The notes beneath the pieces are model-generated. The model was not told the origin of the DNA. It saw only the letters and a list, made by a program, of their open reading frames with translations, and did no database searches. This document shows positions 10,401-18,438 of a stretch of DNA of 64,000 nucleotides, in pieces (position 1 is the stretch's first letter; the number at the start of each line of letters is the position of its first letter). Position numbers and translations under genes: made by a program. This DNA comes from Diplonema papillatum. Taxonomy: Eukaryota; Euglenozoa; Diplonemea; Diplonemida; Diplonemidae. The stretch is from contig JAPJBO010001116.1 in the NCBI GenBank assembly GCA_030068145.1, positions 1-64,000 of the forward strand. The letters are read 5' to 3'.

Positions 10401-13400
10401 ACTTTTTTGTGGAACGCTTACGCCCGCCACTAAACCCATGTTCCGTGAGGGCTACAGCGCATTTACCTCCTTTGATCTTTCGCGACTGGCAGTCTCCTCA
10501 AGCATTTCCTACAAAGCAGGTGCTTATACAATAATACATCCTTCTCCTACTGCGTATACTGGCTCCGTCTGCTGCTTCGTCTTCACCGTCGCGGATGATG
10601 CATATATCGAAGTAGAAAGGTCAGGCGGTGATTCGGTGTGTCGTCGTGACGCCTCAGGACACGGCTTCAGAAAAAGGGGGCAAGGGTGGGTGGGCAAGCG
10701 AGGGGTGAAGTTGCGATGTTTTCGGGATAGCGACGGGGTTATTTAACCTTGTAACGAGTGTTAGGTATTCGTCGGATATGTTAATCTTCTAAGATCTGCG
10801 ATCACAAAAATCTGCGATGACAAAAAAAAAATTAGTTTGGCGCTTCCGTTTGTTTGTGCGCACTAGCGGCTTTTCACCTGATTTGGTGAGTTGCTTTTAG
10901 TACGCTGCCAACTACTAATTTTTAGTACCAACAGTGCATTGTTAACACAAAAACTTTAACTCTAAAAAAAAAAAAAAAAGAACACCTGCTGCATGACAGT
11001 CCCAGTGCGCGAGCAGCCGCCATTTGCTTCAATCAGAGACGAGCAAGACGTGTACTTGCCACCGACGAACCGTATAATATCCTCCTCCCAATCCTTGCAG
11101 GCCGTCGACCGAGCGCACGTTCGACACGTGAACGGGCAGGCTGCAATAAAAGCACTCTGTTCGGCTGCTGACCACTGGCTGAGCACCGCTCCGTAGACGG
11201 AGCAGTGCCAGCCGTTGGCCACCATCACATCGATGCAGCTCTCAATGTCACTGCGCACCGACACTGCGCCTGCTTCGTCGTTCGCACAAGGTTCGTCTTC
11301 CAGCTTGCAGCGGCCGCAGGCCCCTGGGCAGCTGAAGACAATCTCGTCTATTATGAGCGGCGGGATACCAGCAAAAGGCATCTGTGTTGGACGTTGCGGG
11401 TTAATCTTTCCTCCCGACTCCTAATTATTTCGCTCGATAAGGGACCTTTTTAGACGATGGTACTGCGCTTGAGGCGGGTAGCTGTTCGTCGGGTTATTCG
11501 AGGTCCGAGCGTGGAGATAGGCAGGTAGCCCCCTTTCCTCCGGCTTTAGTGGCCTACCTGCGGTCTGCAGACCAATCCGATAACCGCATCCGAACAATCC
11601 AAGCAACACCTTTTTTTTTGCGAGATATGGGCAGTGCTCCCGCTAACCTCACTTTTGGTGAGGAATTCCAAAACCTGTTTTGGACTTTTTTTTTTTTTGT
11701 ATAAGCACCTGCTTTGTAGGAAATACTTGAGGAGGCTGCCAGCTGCAAAAGATCAAAGGAGGTAAATGTGCTGTAGCCCACACGAAACACAGGTGAATCT
11801 GGGATTAGTGGCGGGCGTAAGCGTTCAACAAAAAAGACCCATTTTGTAGTTGTATTGTTTCTCCCCCTCTAGCCTCCTTCGAAGTAAGCACAAGGCAGCC
11901 CCTCGAGTATTTTTGGTGTCCCCCAATTTTTTTCACCCCCCGTGTTGTGCAGGTTATTAGCTTCGTTTTTGTCTTGGATTCCCTACCAACTTTCTTTTGC
12001 CGCTCTGAGACCGGGAAAGCTTTTCTCCAGGGGGGGTCCGGGGGGCTTTGCCCCCCGGCGAACGGTACGGTACAGGTGGAGAAAGTTTGCACTTTTCAGT
12101 CTGTTTGTCACAATAAACAAGGCACATTCCTGGAGGCAACAACCCATTTCAAATTCAACCACCACTCGACACTGCGTGCTGGTGAATCATTGGCACGAGT
12201 AGACGCAGACCAGAGATCACATGGAACAAGGCACTTGTGTCGACTCGAGAAAATCTGTCAAGAAATCCAGGGCTGCTTCTGATCCTCGACTCTCTTTCTC
12301 GGCTCCAGCCCCTGTGGCAGCCCCAGACTTCTGCCCGCCAGCCCATGAGTAGACTGTGATGCAGTGCTTTGGCTACACGATACCACCAACGGGAAAAAGG
12401 TGAGGAATTCCTCACCCTCTTTTTTCGAGCCTCTTTTTTTTTTGAGGAATTCCTCGCACTTTTTCGTTAGCGGGAGCACTGGATATGGGCAACGTATATT
12501 TGCATAGATAAACTAACCCTCCTTGGTCCCCTGACGACGACGTTGTGCCCCTGCCTGCCCAGCACTTGTCCGGGCTGCCCCCAATTCACCTCTTTAGTAC
12601 TAAGGCCCTTCAATGTATTGTGCAGGCTAAAAAGACGTAGGCGTCCTGGAGGTGCTCCAGGTGGCCATAGGGACAACACCGGATGAACGGGGCCAAGACA
12701 TTTGTGCAGGCAGCAACGGTGTGTTTCCCGCGGTTGGCAGGAGTTGGGCCCGCAATTGAGCGCTTCCATTCGAAAGTTGAAGCCGGGATTTGTGCAGTCC
12801 CTGGGAGCGGTGCGCCGGGAGTAATTTCTTGGGTACCTACCCCCCCCCCGTTCTAGTGTCGCCTACCTAAAGGCACCTTTTCCTAAAAGGCGACACGAAC
12901 ACGGGTAGCCGTTGGTGAGACATTCTTCATGCAAATACAGGGAACCCTATTGAGAACCGTCTTCCCGTGTTAGTGTCGCCTCGCGTTTTCAGGCAAAAAG
13001 GCGACACTGACAAGGGCTAAACGGAGGCGACACTGGGGTAGGTAGTGCGTGGTGCTTGCGCCGCTGAGGCCAGGTTTTCGAGCCGCGGGCGTATTGAAGG
13101 ATTGTTCTGGAAGTGGTCGTGAGCGAAACCCCAACAAGGTAACGGCCATTTGTCTGCCTTCTTGGCTTTTGTGATGCGAACATCACGGACGCCCGGGAGG
13201 GTGGCCTTTAGAAGCCTTGATGTGCGTCAACGTTTCTGAAGGGACTGGCCTTTAGAAGCCCCGATGTAACTTTTCTGAAGGGACTGACCTTTAGAAGACT
13301 CGATGTGGGAGGCGGGAGCATACGTTCACGCCCAACAGCGGACCCGACAAGGAACAATTGCCGCCGTTGTGCAGGGGAACCTTGGAGCAAGCATCTAGGT

Positions 13401-13695
13401 AGCCACCGGTTTTGGGAGGTAGCAGGTCGTCTTGGTCTCGGCACCGCTGCAAGGGTGCGCACAGTGCGCAGGCCCAAGGGCAAGCCTGGCGAAATGCTTC
13501 CTGCTGGCTGGTGCTGAGGTTGGCGAAGGCGGGGCCGTGGCTTGAGCACGAGCCGCCGTTGGCGTCGCAGAACTCTTGGCACGACGGGATGCTTTCGTTT
13601 ATCGACCGCGCGGCCTCGTCGTCGTTGGCGCAGTCCGCCGCAACGAGTGCAAGACTGCACACGAAGGCCGCCACCTCGAAAACCGATTTGGCCAT
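2503..13695 (-). CDS. Gene A: secreted-type ShKT-like/sterol-sensing RND membrane protein (7 exons)
   Basis: Spliced gene with exons 13695-13324, 11381-10986, 9649-9338, 7799-7580, 6915-4946, 4107-3862 and 3747-2503. Introns are GT-AG and phases are 0,0,0,1,0,0, as in gene B. The predicted protein is about 1586 aa: signal peptide (1-20), five Cys-rich ShKT-like modules (about 25-360), an unrecognised domain (361-433), a Cys-rich stretch, TM1 (about 522-544), TM2 (about 598-620), a large lumenal loop, a sterol-sensing/Patched five-helix block (about 924-1085) with the RND signature GLGVDDMF, then a second RND half with the GMGVSVEF helix. The fold is that of Patched/NPC1/Dispatched lipid exporters, proton- or ion-driven membrane proteins that move sterols or lipid-linked cargo. 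The ShKT-like part suggests an extracellular binding module. Substrate is unknown. The last codons after DQKE run into repeat DNA, so the true 3' end may differ. Confidence 0.8.
3862..4107 (-). CDS. Gene A exon 6: mid-protein transmembrane segment
   Basis: Acceptor ACGCAG|ATCATC and donor TTCTCG|GTATGG give 82 codons in phase 0. It contains one strong membrane helix (ITAVSFLFVAVMIILLATS), which opens the second RND half, followed by FTMKFTDLTPRGSFLSQGFS, the usual start of the second lumenal loop. Gene B exon 6 has the same length. Confidence 0.8.
4619..4697. repeat. Dispersed repeat, short copy (family R4.6/16.2)
   Basis: Two blocks, GGGTGTCTGTTCTTCGGGGG and GTGTCCAAAGCACCCTTGGG, recur in reverse complement at 16410-16425 and 16227-16256. 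There they are separated by about 130 bp of extra sequence. The short copy lies in intron 5 of gene A and looks like an internally deleted derivative. Confidence 0.6.
4946..6915 (-). CDS. Gene A exon 5: TM1, TM2, lumenal loop and sterol-sensing domain
   Basis: Acceptor CGCGCAG|ACACAACG joins the split codon from exon 4, and the donor GCAAAG|GTATGC leaves phase 0 after 656 further codons. It begins with a Cys-rich block (CSSDAQCLQLNC, CEDCD), followed by the TM run SILIIVVVVVLLLLLGC and a second TM at PVFFVAIVVVHVAIIATGL. A loop of about 300 residues with N-glycosylation-type sites leads to the five-helix sterol-sensing block containing GLGVDDMFLLLHYY. The Asp pair in GVDD is the conserved RND/Patched intramembrane acidic site and is intact. 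Confidence 0.85.
6965..7200 (+). pseudogene. Fragment of unknown coding sequence, frameshifted copy
   Basis: About 235 bp are close to 38078-38318 (intron 3 of gene B). The 38-kb copy reads open on the plus strand, while this copy has lost a base near 7005 and carries an in-frame TAG near 7047, so it is broken. It sits antisense within intron 4 of gene A. The parent gene or element was not recognised. Confidence 0.5.
7366..7400. repeat. (ATG)n microsatellite
   Basis: Eleven uninterrupted ATG triplets in intron 4 of gene A. Confidence 0.95.
7580..7799 (-). CDS. Gene A exon 4: unrecognised extracellular domain
   Basis: Acceptor CCGACACAG|GTGCTG, donor ATTCAAG|GTGTGG, 220 bp ending in phase 1. 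The peptide LPSELFVMEPPSLQTTGAG ... ISSDTDGHWTISSDSAL is about 90 percent identical to gene B exon 4. It is rich in Gly, Ser and Thr and has no cysteine pattern apart from one residue. I do not recognise the domain. Its position before TM1 places it outside the cytosol. Confidence 0.75.
8097..8268. repeat. Long near-perfect hairpin, arms about 75 bp
   Basis: The left arm (TAAAAAAAGCC ... TTTATTGTCCCGAGG ... TTTTTTTGCCCGAG) returns in reverse complement from about 8190 to 8265 around a GGCCCCCGAAGGGGGACC centre. It lies in intron 3 of gene A. It could be a MITE or a hairpin-forming repeat. The transcript would form a very stable stem. Confidence 0.85.
8276..8443. mobile_element. MITE-like element with 15-bp terminal inverted repeats
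   Basis: TTATTTCTGGACGGC at 8276-8290 is repeated in reverse complement at 8429-8443. The 168-bp unit has no coding capacity and abuts the long hairpin at 8097-8268, so the two may be parts of one composite element. I could not define a target duplication. Confidence 0.55.
8447..8510 (+). repeat. Dispersed repeat 'GATYTTNCRRCTGGCAG', partial copy
   Basis: AGATTTTGCAACTGGCAGCC and the following CTCCTCGAGT match the 3' part of longer copies at 10345-10545 (+) and 11695-11870 (-). It is the shortest of three copies in the introns of gene A. Confidence 0.6.
8889..8999. repeat. 26-bp minisatellite, 4.3 copies
   Basis: The unit TTCTCCCAGTAGAAACCCCC plus GCGTTT repeats exactly four times and then breaks off at 8999. 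Perfect identity implies recent amplification. The frames that read FLLGEKRGG on the minus strand are repeat artefacts within intron 3 of gene A. There are no spacers, so it is not a CRISPR array. Confidence 0.95.
9338..9649 (-). CDS. Gene A exon 3: ShKT-like modules 4b and 5
   Basis: Acceptor CACAG|GAACGC, donor ACGATG|GTATGTG, 104 codons, phase 0. Translation begins ERIGGASEADIDGLL, completes module 4 with HSCPFSCGKCWP, then gives module 5 (CEDAVAGNGGSC ... TSCLRTCSFC). A methionine-first reading of the open frame would lose the first 31 codons, which are well conserved in gene B. Confidence 0.8.
10345..10545 (+). repeat. Dispersed ~180-bp repeat, forward copy
   Basis: GAACGCTTACGCCCGCCACT, CATTTACCTCCTTTGATCTT and TACAAAGCAGGTGCTTATAC all recur inverted at 11695-11870. 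The copy ends in TTATACAATAATAC where the other ends in a poly-A tract, which suggests a retroposed unit with an A-rich tail. The frame MFREGYSAFTSFDLSRLAVS is open in both copies, so a coding origin is possible but unproven. Confidence 0.6.
10986..11381 (-). CDS. Gene A exon 2: ShKT-like modules 2b, 3 and 4a
   Basis: The acceptor AACACAG precedes ATGCCT and the donor CAGCAG|GTGTTC closes 132 codons in phase 0. It completes module 2 (FSCPGACGRC), holds all of module 3 (CIDVMVANGWHC ... ACPFTCRTC) and begins module 4 (CSSLIEANGGC). The ATG at the exon start is internal, not the initiator. Gene B exon 2 has identical length. Confidence 0.8.
11695..11870 (-). repeat. Dispersed ~180-bp repeat, inverted copy with poly-A tail
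   Basis: Read on the minus strand this matches 10345-10545 and ends in TTATACAAAAAAAAAAAA at 11700. It lies inside the hAT-like element, so it inserted into that element or was captured by it. Confidence 0.6.
12225..12345 (+). repeat. 120-bp dispersed repeat, copy 1
   Basis: AACAAGGCACTTGTGTC and the following AATCTGTCAAGAA, GGCTGCTTCTG and CCTCGACTCTCT blocks match 22331-22450 in the same orientation. The copy is inside the hAT-like element, so the 22-kb copy may be the remnant of a related element. Confidence 0.6.
12840..13045. mobile_element. MITE-like cluster of GTGTCGCC inverted repeats
   Basis: GTGTCGCCT appears at 12856 and 12972, and AGGCGACAC at 12888, 13003 and 13027, forming two stem-loops. 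The outer ends CTACCCC...AGTGTCGCCT and AGGCGACACTGGGGTAG are inverted copies. This looks like a short inverted-repeat element with an internal duplication, in intron 1 of gene A. Confidence 0.55.
13324..13695 (-). CDS. Gene A exon 1: signal peptide and first ShKT-like modules
   Basis: Starts at ATG 13695 with a typical signal peptide (MAKSVFEVAAFVCSLALVAA). Module 1 has spaced cysteines ending in ACPWACALC, and the first half of module 2 reads NGGNCSLSGPLLG. The donor GTATGC (13323-13318, read on minus) leaves phase 0 after 124 codons. Gene B exon 1 has the same length and the same donor, which fixes this boundary rather than the stop codon of the open frame. Confidence 0.8.
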
Positions 13696-14937
13696 CTTAA
13701 AGGATGGGTGGCCTTTGCTGGATTGTGGTGCACTCAGCAGTCAGGTCGCACACTCGGCCCAGCGCCGTTCACGATCGATGCCTCACTCCCCTTCACTTCT
13801 TCTACTCGGTGTGTTCTGTCTCGGGTGTGTAGCGTTTATTGTGGTTTAGAGGTTCGGTGTTTTAGGGTCTCCGGTTGACCATTGAGGCTGTGAGGCGGGT
13901 GGTATGAGGGTAGTATACACGGCTAGCCATGTTTGTAAGTGTTGCGACCCCCCCCCCCCCCCCGACACCAAGAAGAAATTCGCTTTGAATTTAGTCTTGG
14001 GCCCCCCACGCGCGTTTGTGTTACCAGTTTTGTGGCGCAAACGGCGTGTTCCGGTGGCCTTCCTTGGGTGATCAAGGGGTGTACTCGGGGAGTACTTGGG
14101 GAGTTCACGGGAAGTTCGAATGCAAAAAGTCGCCAGAAATCGCCATCTTACCCTATTTGGGGTGGACGTGGGGTGTACTTGGGAAGTACTTGAAGTTCTT
14201 AGTAAGTTCACGGGAAGTTAAGTTTTCTGCTGTGGATCGCACCATTAAAGAACGCATTTGTGTAGGACGCAGCGGTCCTCAAGTGACCCCCAATCCACGT
14301 CGAGAGTGCTTGCCTTTTAGCAGAAAATAAGTACGCTCTCCGATGCTGGATACTATGGCAGGATCCCTGCACTGCGGATGGGTCCATGGGCACGATGGCT
14401 CTCATAGGGATGCAAAGCGCTACTCGAAAGATCACATGCAGGTTGTCGAGGGTCGTTGGAGAGCCCAGCGAATGAAAGGCGACGGTCTGAACGGAGCGGA
14501 CGTCTTGCTTACCTTCTTTAAAAGGATCTGTAGAAACAGACACGATCGGTGTGGAAAGTCGAGAGAGGAAAACACTCGTAGAGAGAGCGAGAGAATCCGA
14601 CCGCACTGAGCAAGCCCCGAAGGGTGGATCACACTTTGCTGTGAGCTACTCCGAGATCGTGAGGACGCTCTTGGCTCTGATGATTTCACAAGCACGAACC
14701 TCGCAGGGAGCTGTACCTCCGGGCTCAAAGAGTCTCCGGGTAGCTTTCGTGGCCAAGTTCTCGGGCTCCATCACGAGCAAGGAGCATCGTTTCACAACGA
14801 GTATCCACGCAGCTCTCCTCCCCACCGGTCAAACGCGCCAGCGTCAGCCAGCCGAGCCGTCATCGGGCAAAGCTCGGTCGTTTCATGGCCCGACCGAAGG
14901 TGGAGGCGGGAGAATGGTTTTTGATGCCCGGCCGCAC
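13696..14937. other. Upstream region of gene A, no gene seen
   Basis: Presumably contains the gene A promoter (minus strand, upstream of 13695), but I recognise no TATA or initiator element. It holds a poly-C run at 13936-13961 and two copies of GGGAGTACTTGGG-type sequence with GTTCACGGGAAGTT (14110 and 14208). A block at 14525-14590 (GTAGAAACAGACACG) is also found at 18906-18960. Confidence 0.4.
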
Positions 14938-15537
14938 TCATGCGACTGCTTCAGAAACTGCGGCTTGCGGGCTTTCGTGCATGGCCCAATGCCCGAAGAC
15001 ACGGTCTCGTCTCGCGAGCTCTACGGCATTCTGCTCGTCCTCCAGCGCGCGCAGCTTCTCTCGCCACGTGGGCCAATCTTCACGGCTGCGGTACTTCCGC
15101 ACCTGCTCTTCGGTGGCCTTCAGTAGCTCGGGCGCCTTCGGCGATGCTTCCGCCAGTGGGCAAGCAGCCTTTTTGTCCCCAACAGCGCGCATAGCTTGCA
15201 GGTAGCAATCCTCAAACCCAAGCTGCACGACGCTACCGCCGTCGCGTATGCACAGAAGCAGAAAGTCGAAGCGTTCGATCATACTCGAGATACCGTTGTA
15301 CGCATACAGCAGCTTCGGGCTACTGAAGGCGTTGTCTGCGATAACCTCATCGCGATCCACATCGGCGTAGCCCGAAAGGCAGACGACAACGTCTTGCAGT
15401 GCTTGCTCTCGATCTGGCACTGTAAGCAGGTGCGAGAGTTCCTGCTTCGTCCACTTCCAGCACAACAACTGCCCCGGTGTCAGACTCTCGAAATCAAATG
15501 GGAACCAGCCTTTCGTTTGGGCGTACGTGCTCGGCAT
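14938..15537 (-). CDS. Hypothetical protein, 199 aa
   Basis: A continuous ATG-to-stop frame (MPSTYAQTKGWFPFDF ... PQAAVSEAVA) with protein-like composition: mixed charged and hydrophobic stretches, a Trp-rich start (GQLLCWKWTKQEL) and a Lys/Glu-rich probable helix near the C-terminus (WREKLRALEDEQNAVELARRD). There is no signal peptide or membrane helix, and I do not recognise a family. It is the only persuasive non-repeat frame between genes A and B. It could be a single-exon gene or one exon of a larger gene. Confidence 0.5.
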   Translation of the reverse strand: MPSTYAQTKGWFPFDFESLTPGQLLCWKWTKQELSHLLTVPDREQALQDVVVCLSGYADVDRDEVIADNAFSSPKLLYAYNGISSMIERFDFLLLCIRDGGSVVQLGFEDCYLQAMRAVGDKKAACPLAEASPKAPELLKATEEQVRKYRSREDWPTWREKLRALEDEQNAVELARRDRVFGHWAMHESPQAAVSEAVA

Positions 15538-16226
15538 TCTTGTCTGGATTTCTAGGAATATTATCCTGCTACGAATTGATGGTACTCACGAGGTCACGAC
15601 AAGTGTCGGAATAAGATGCTGTGGTGCTGTTCGGCTAAGGCAGAGAGTTGCTTTCTCAACTGGCGCGTGCTGAGCCGTCGACAGGTGCATTCAAAGGCGG
15701 GTGTATCCAATACCAACACGGCAGATGACACGTACTGCGCTATGTCCGAAAAACGAACGACTACTTAGAGGTCGCTCTGTGCTCTGTGCTTGCGCGGGGG
15801 TCCATTCTTTTATGGAATCTTCCTAAGAATTCGCGGAAAGGGCGAAGGCGGATCGTGCTGCAACATAGAGGTCACGACGGTCTGCCGATTGGCGTAAGCC
15901 GGTCCACCTATCCCCTGTAACTGCAGCGCAATGCCTGCCATTGTGGAACACTATCTTCTGCTGCTCAGAGTTGTTTGTCACCGCGTGTGGTAGCGAGAGA
16001 GGTCGGATCGACGGCAGAGAAGCGGAAAGCGGAGCTGATAAGCCCCGCGGCAGCAGCGCCTCCGCCGAAGCAAGTGAAGCGCGCCAACGTGGTGCCGGTA
16101 CTTCCGAAATAAGTTGAGGACGAAGCGCGAAACCCGGTCTCGAGAGCAAAAGCAAAGTCGCAGGAAACGCGAGGATTCGCCGGCGCCCGCCACACCCAGA
16201 GGGGCGAGTCGCAGGGCGGGCCATCT

Positions 16227-16430
16227 GGGTGATACCCCAAGGGTACTTTGGACACTCTGTGGGGTCACGGGGGCAAGGTGGGAGGGATCTCGGCGCCGGC
16301 TCTCACGAAGTACTCGTGGACGGCTAGGAAAACGGATGACAAATTCACCCCGGCGTCGCGCCATTCTTGCAACTGGGCGGGTGGGAGGGAAAACAAATTG
16401 TTTCCCCCGTAGAACAGACACCCTGTGTGT
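16227..16430. repeat. Dispersed repeat, long copy (family R4.6/16.2)
   Basis: Reverse complement of the two blocks at 4619-4697, with about 130 bp more between them (GGGTGATACCCCAAGGGTAC at one end, CCGTAGAACAGACACCCTGT at the other). It may be the fuller version of a small mobile element with GGGTG ends. Confidence 0.55.
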
Positions 16431-18289
16431 AGATTCGGCAAGCCTCAAGATTCCCTCGGAAAATCCGTGAGACGCCGCACAAGAAGCGGGACCGGCGGCG
16501 GCCTCAGTCGACCACGCCTCGAGCAGTGTTCCCGAAGACGCAAAAAGCACCACTCCGGAACCGACTCCATCACCAGCAAGGAAAACACCGGCGCTGACGC
16601 CGGCAAAACGACAAGACGAAAGGCGACGGCCCTCCAACGGAAGAGTGCTCAACGCCAATTTGAAATCGAAGGCAGGAGGTACAGAAGCAGCATGAACATC
16701 GGCAAGGAAGGGACGCAAAGCGACTGCGAGAAGACGATACGAATGAGTGCAGGCGCCGGAAGCGCGACACGGTGCGAACGAAGAGGTAGTGGCCATCTGG
16801 GTGGCAGACCATCGCCACAGAACCTTTGCAAACATTCACAGCAAACAACGGTATATCACGGGGACCTCTACCATACTCGTGGGTGTGTACACACAACCAC
16901 CATCCACTAGCACCTATCGTGGTATGCTGGTGGTATCCACAGCACCTCGGTACTATGAGGGATGACGAGCTGGTGCAACGCTACCATACTCGTGGGTGTG
17001 TAGGTATGGACCGGCTTCGGGTTGATGGCGGCAGCTCTCACAACCATAGAGGGGGTTGTTGTCCTATAACTTCCCTCCGTAATTACCTAGACCATCCTAC
17101 TTTAGTGCCCACACTGCGCGAGCTGTTCGCTGCTCGGTCCGCGGTAATGGAAAAAGAGCTGAGCATGACACTTTCTTTCCCCTGGAAAGTCTGAGAATTG
17201 GCTTGCCGCATGGCAATGCGGTGCGTTGCTTATTGGAGAAAGAAAAAAAAAAGGACAGGACGACGCAGAAGGACTATGCGTGGCCTTTGCCAAGATTCGA
17301 GTCGAAATGGAAAGCTGACCTTCACGACAAGAACCGCGCAGGTTCGATTCATTTATTTCCTTCCTTTGGTTGACCGACAACTTATTTTACTCCCGGCGTC
17401 TTTTCCACGCCTTTTCGTTGGGAAGGTATTCTTTATTTAGTCACATGCAATGTGTGTAGGAGACTGAACCGCCCAAGTAGGACGGTTGGGTTCAGGATGC
17501 GGTCGCCGATGTCTCTGTCATTCTAGTTGCGATGTAAGTGGTGTGGCTGAACGTATCGTTTGGTATTTTACTTAAGAGCACGCATATCAAAAGCGGCACA
17601 CGAACAACTGCAGTTGTGCCACCTCCGTATAATTATACATTCGAACTGCTTCCCCGACCAGCCAAACAGCTCTAAAACGAGTCTGAACCAGTTGTTTCGA
17701 ACTCGGAACAGCGGACCAGGCTTTGATACTTTTGTCAGCTGACAAAATTGACTAAGGGCATATAAATCCATAAACAGAATGATGTTCAATCTCTTTCGAC
17801 CCCGCCTCCCTCCATGCAAGAAGTCGGTAGAAGTTGACATGACGTGAGGCGGGATGTAGTCCTTTGGAAGAGAATAAGTGGAGCAAGGTACCCACGCGGC
17901 AGTTTCTGCAAGCGCAATGCCGAGCCATTGCTGACTGATTTTTCCGAGTGATGCGAACGCTAGGCCAGAAGGCCCATTCTTATTGGCTGAGACTCGAATG
18001 CAAGTCTCCTGCCGCAATTAATTTTGCGGAAAGGTCCAGTAGGGCCTGTACTTCATTTGCCAATACCTGTTTCGTCCACGTGACACCCTTATTCACGAAG
18101 GGTTTTCGTGTTGCAGCCAGGATGCGCTATGTGATTGGGTATGGGTACACCACTGTGACCAGGGGATTAGCTTCTATAACCACAGTTGGACTGTCAGTCC
18201 AAATATGGAAAAGCCGGCGGGGGGAAAGAAGTGCGTAGTTTTGTTTTATTCTTTTACTTGTTTGTTGTCGACAACTTGTTTTGTGTTGA

Positions 18290-18438
18290 GGTGTCATTCA
18301 GATGTAAATCTAAAGCCGCCCACGTCAAATTTTGTTAAGCATTGAGTTCTTTTAAGTACATGAACCACATGGATTAGCATGCACTGCTGTTTGCATTGAT
18401 TTTGTTAAGCAGCGGCTGCCAAATCTTGCCGTGACACC
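18290..18438. mobile_element. Palindromic host repeat carrying a 57-bp truncated LINE element 2
   Basis: The outer ends GGTGTCA and TGACACC are inverted. Inside, ATTTTGTTAAGCA occurs at 18329-18341 and 18399-18411 as a 13-bp direct repeat flanking 57 bp. Of these, 46 bp (TTGAGTTCTTTTAAGTACAT ... GCATGCACTG) are identical to the 3' end of LINE element 2 at 49453-49498. This is a 5'-truncated LINE copy with its target duplication, inserted at the same position of the same target repeat as the full-length element. Confidence 0.75.

Larger units (their letters stand above)
11632..12481. mobile_element. hAT-like non-autonomous DNA transposon, 850 bp
   Basis: CAGTGCTCCCGCTAAC at 11632-11647 is repeated exactly in reverse complement at 12466-12481. 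Both ends are flanked by GATATGGG (11624-11631 and 12482-12489), a perfect 8-bp target duplication. An 8-bp duplication with 5' CAGTG-type ends is the hallmark of the hAT superfamily. Similarity continues inside the ends (GAGGAATTCC on both sides). No transposase is encoded, and the interior holds an inverted copy of the 10.4-kb repeat and a 120-bp block also found at 22.3 kb. It lies in intron 1 of gene A. Confidence 0.9.

Noticed and set aside
15978..16835. 285-codon minus-strand frame
   Set aside because: Overlaps a dispersed repeat, has Arg/Ser-rich random composition, and no counterpart or domain.
17330..17360. tRNA T-arm-like GGTTCGATTCA
   Set aside because: No A-box or cloverleaf around it.
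18290..18438. Hammerhead or HDV-like ribozyme in the host repeat
   Set aside because: Stems are present, but I could find no CUGANGA/GAAA core or HDV-type nested pseudoknot in either orientation.
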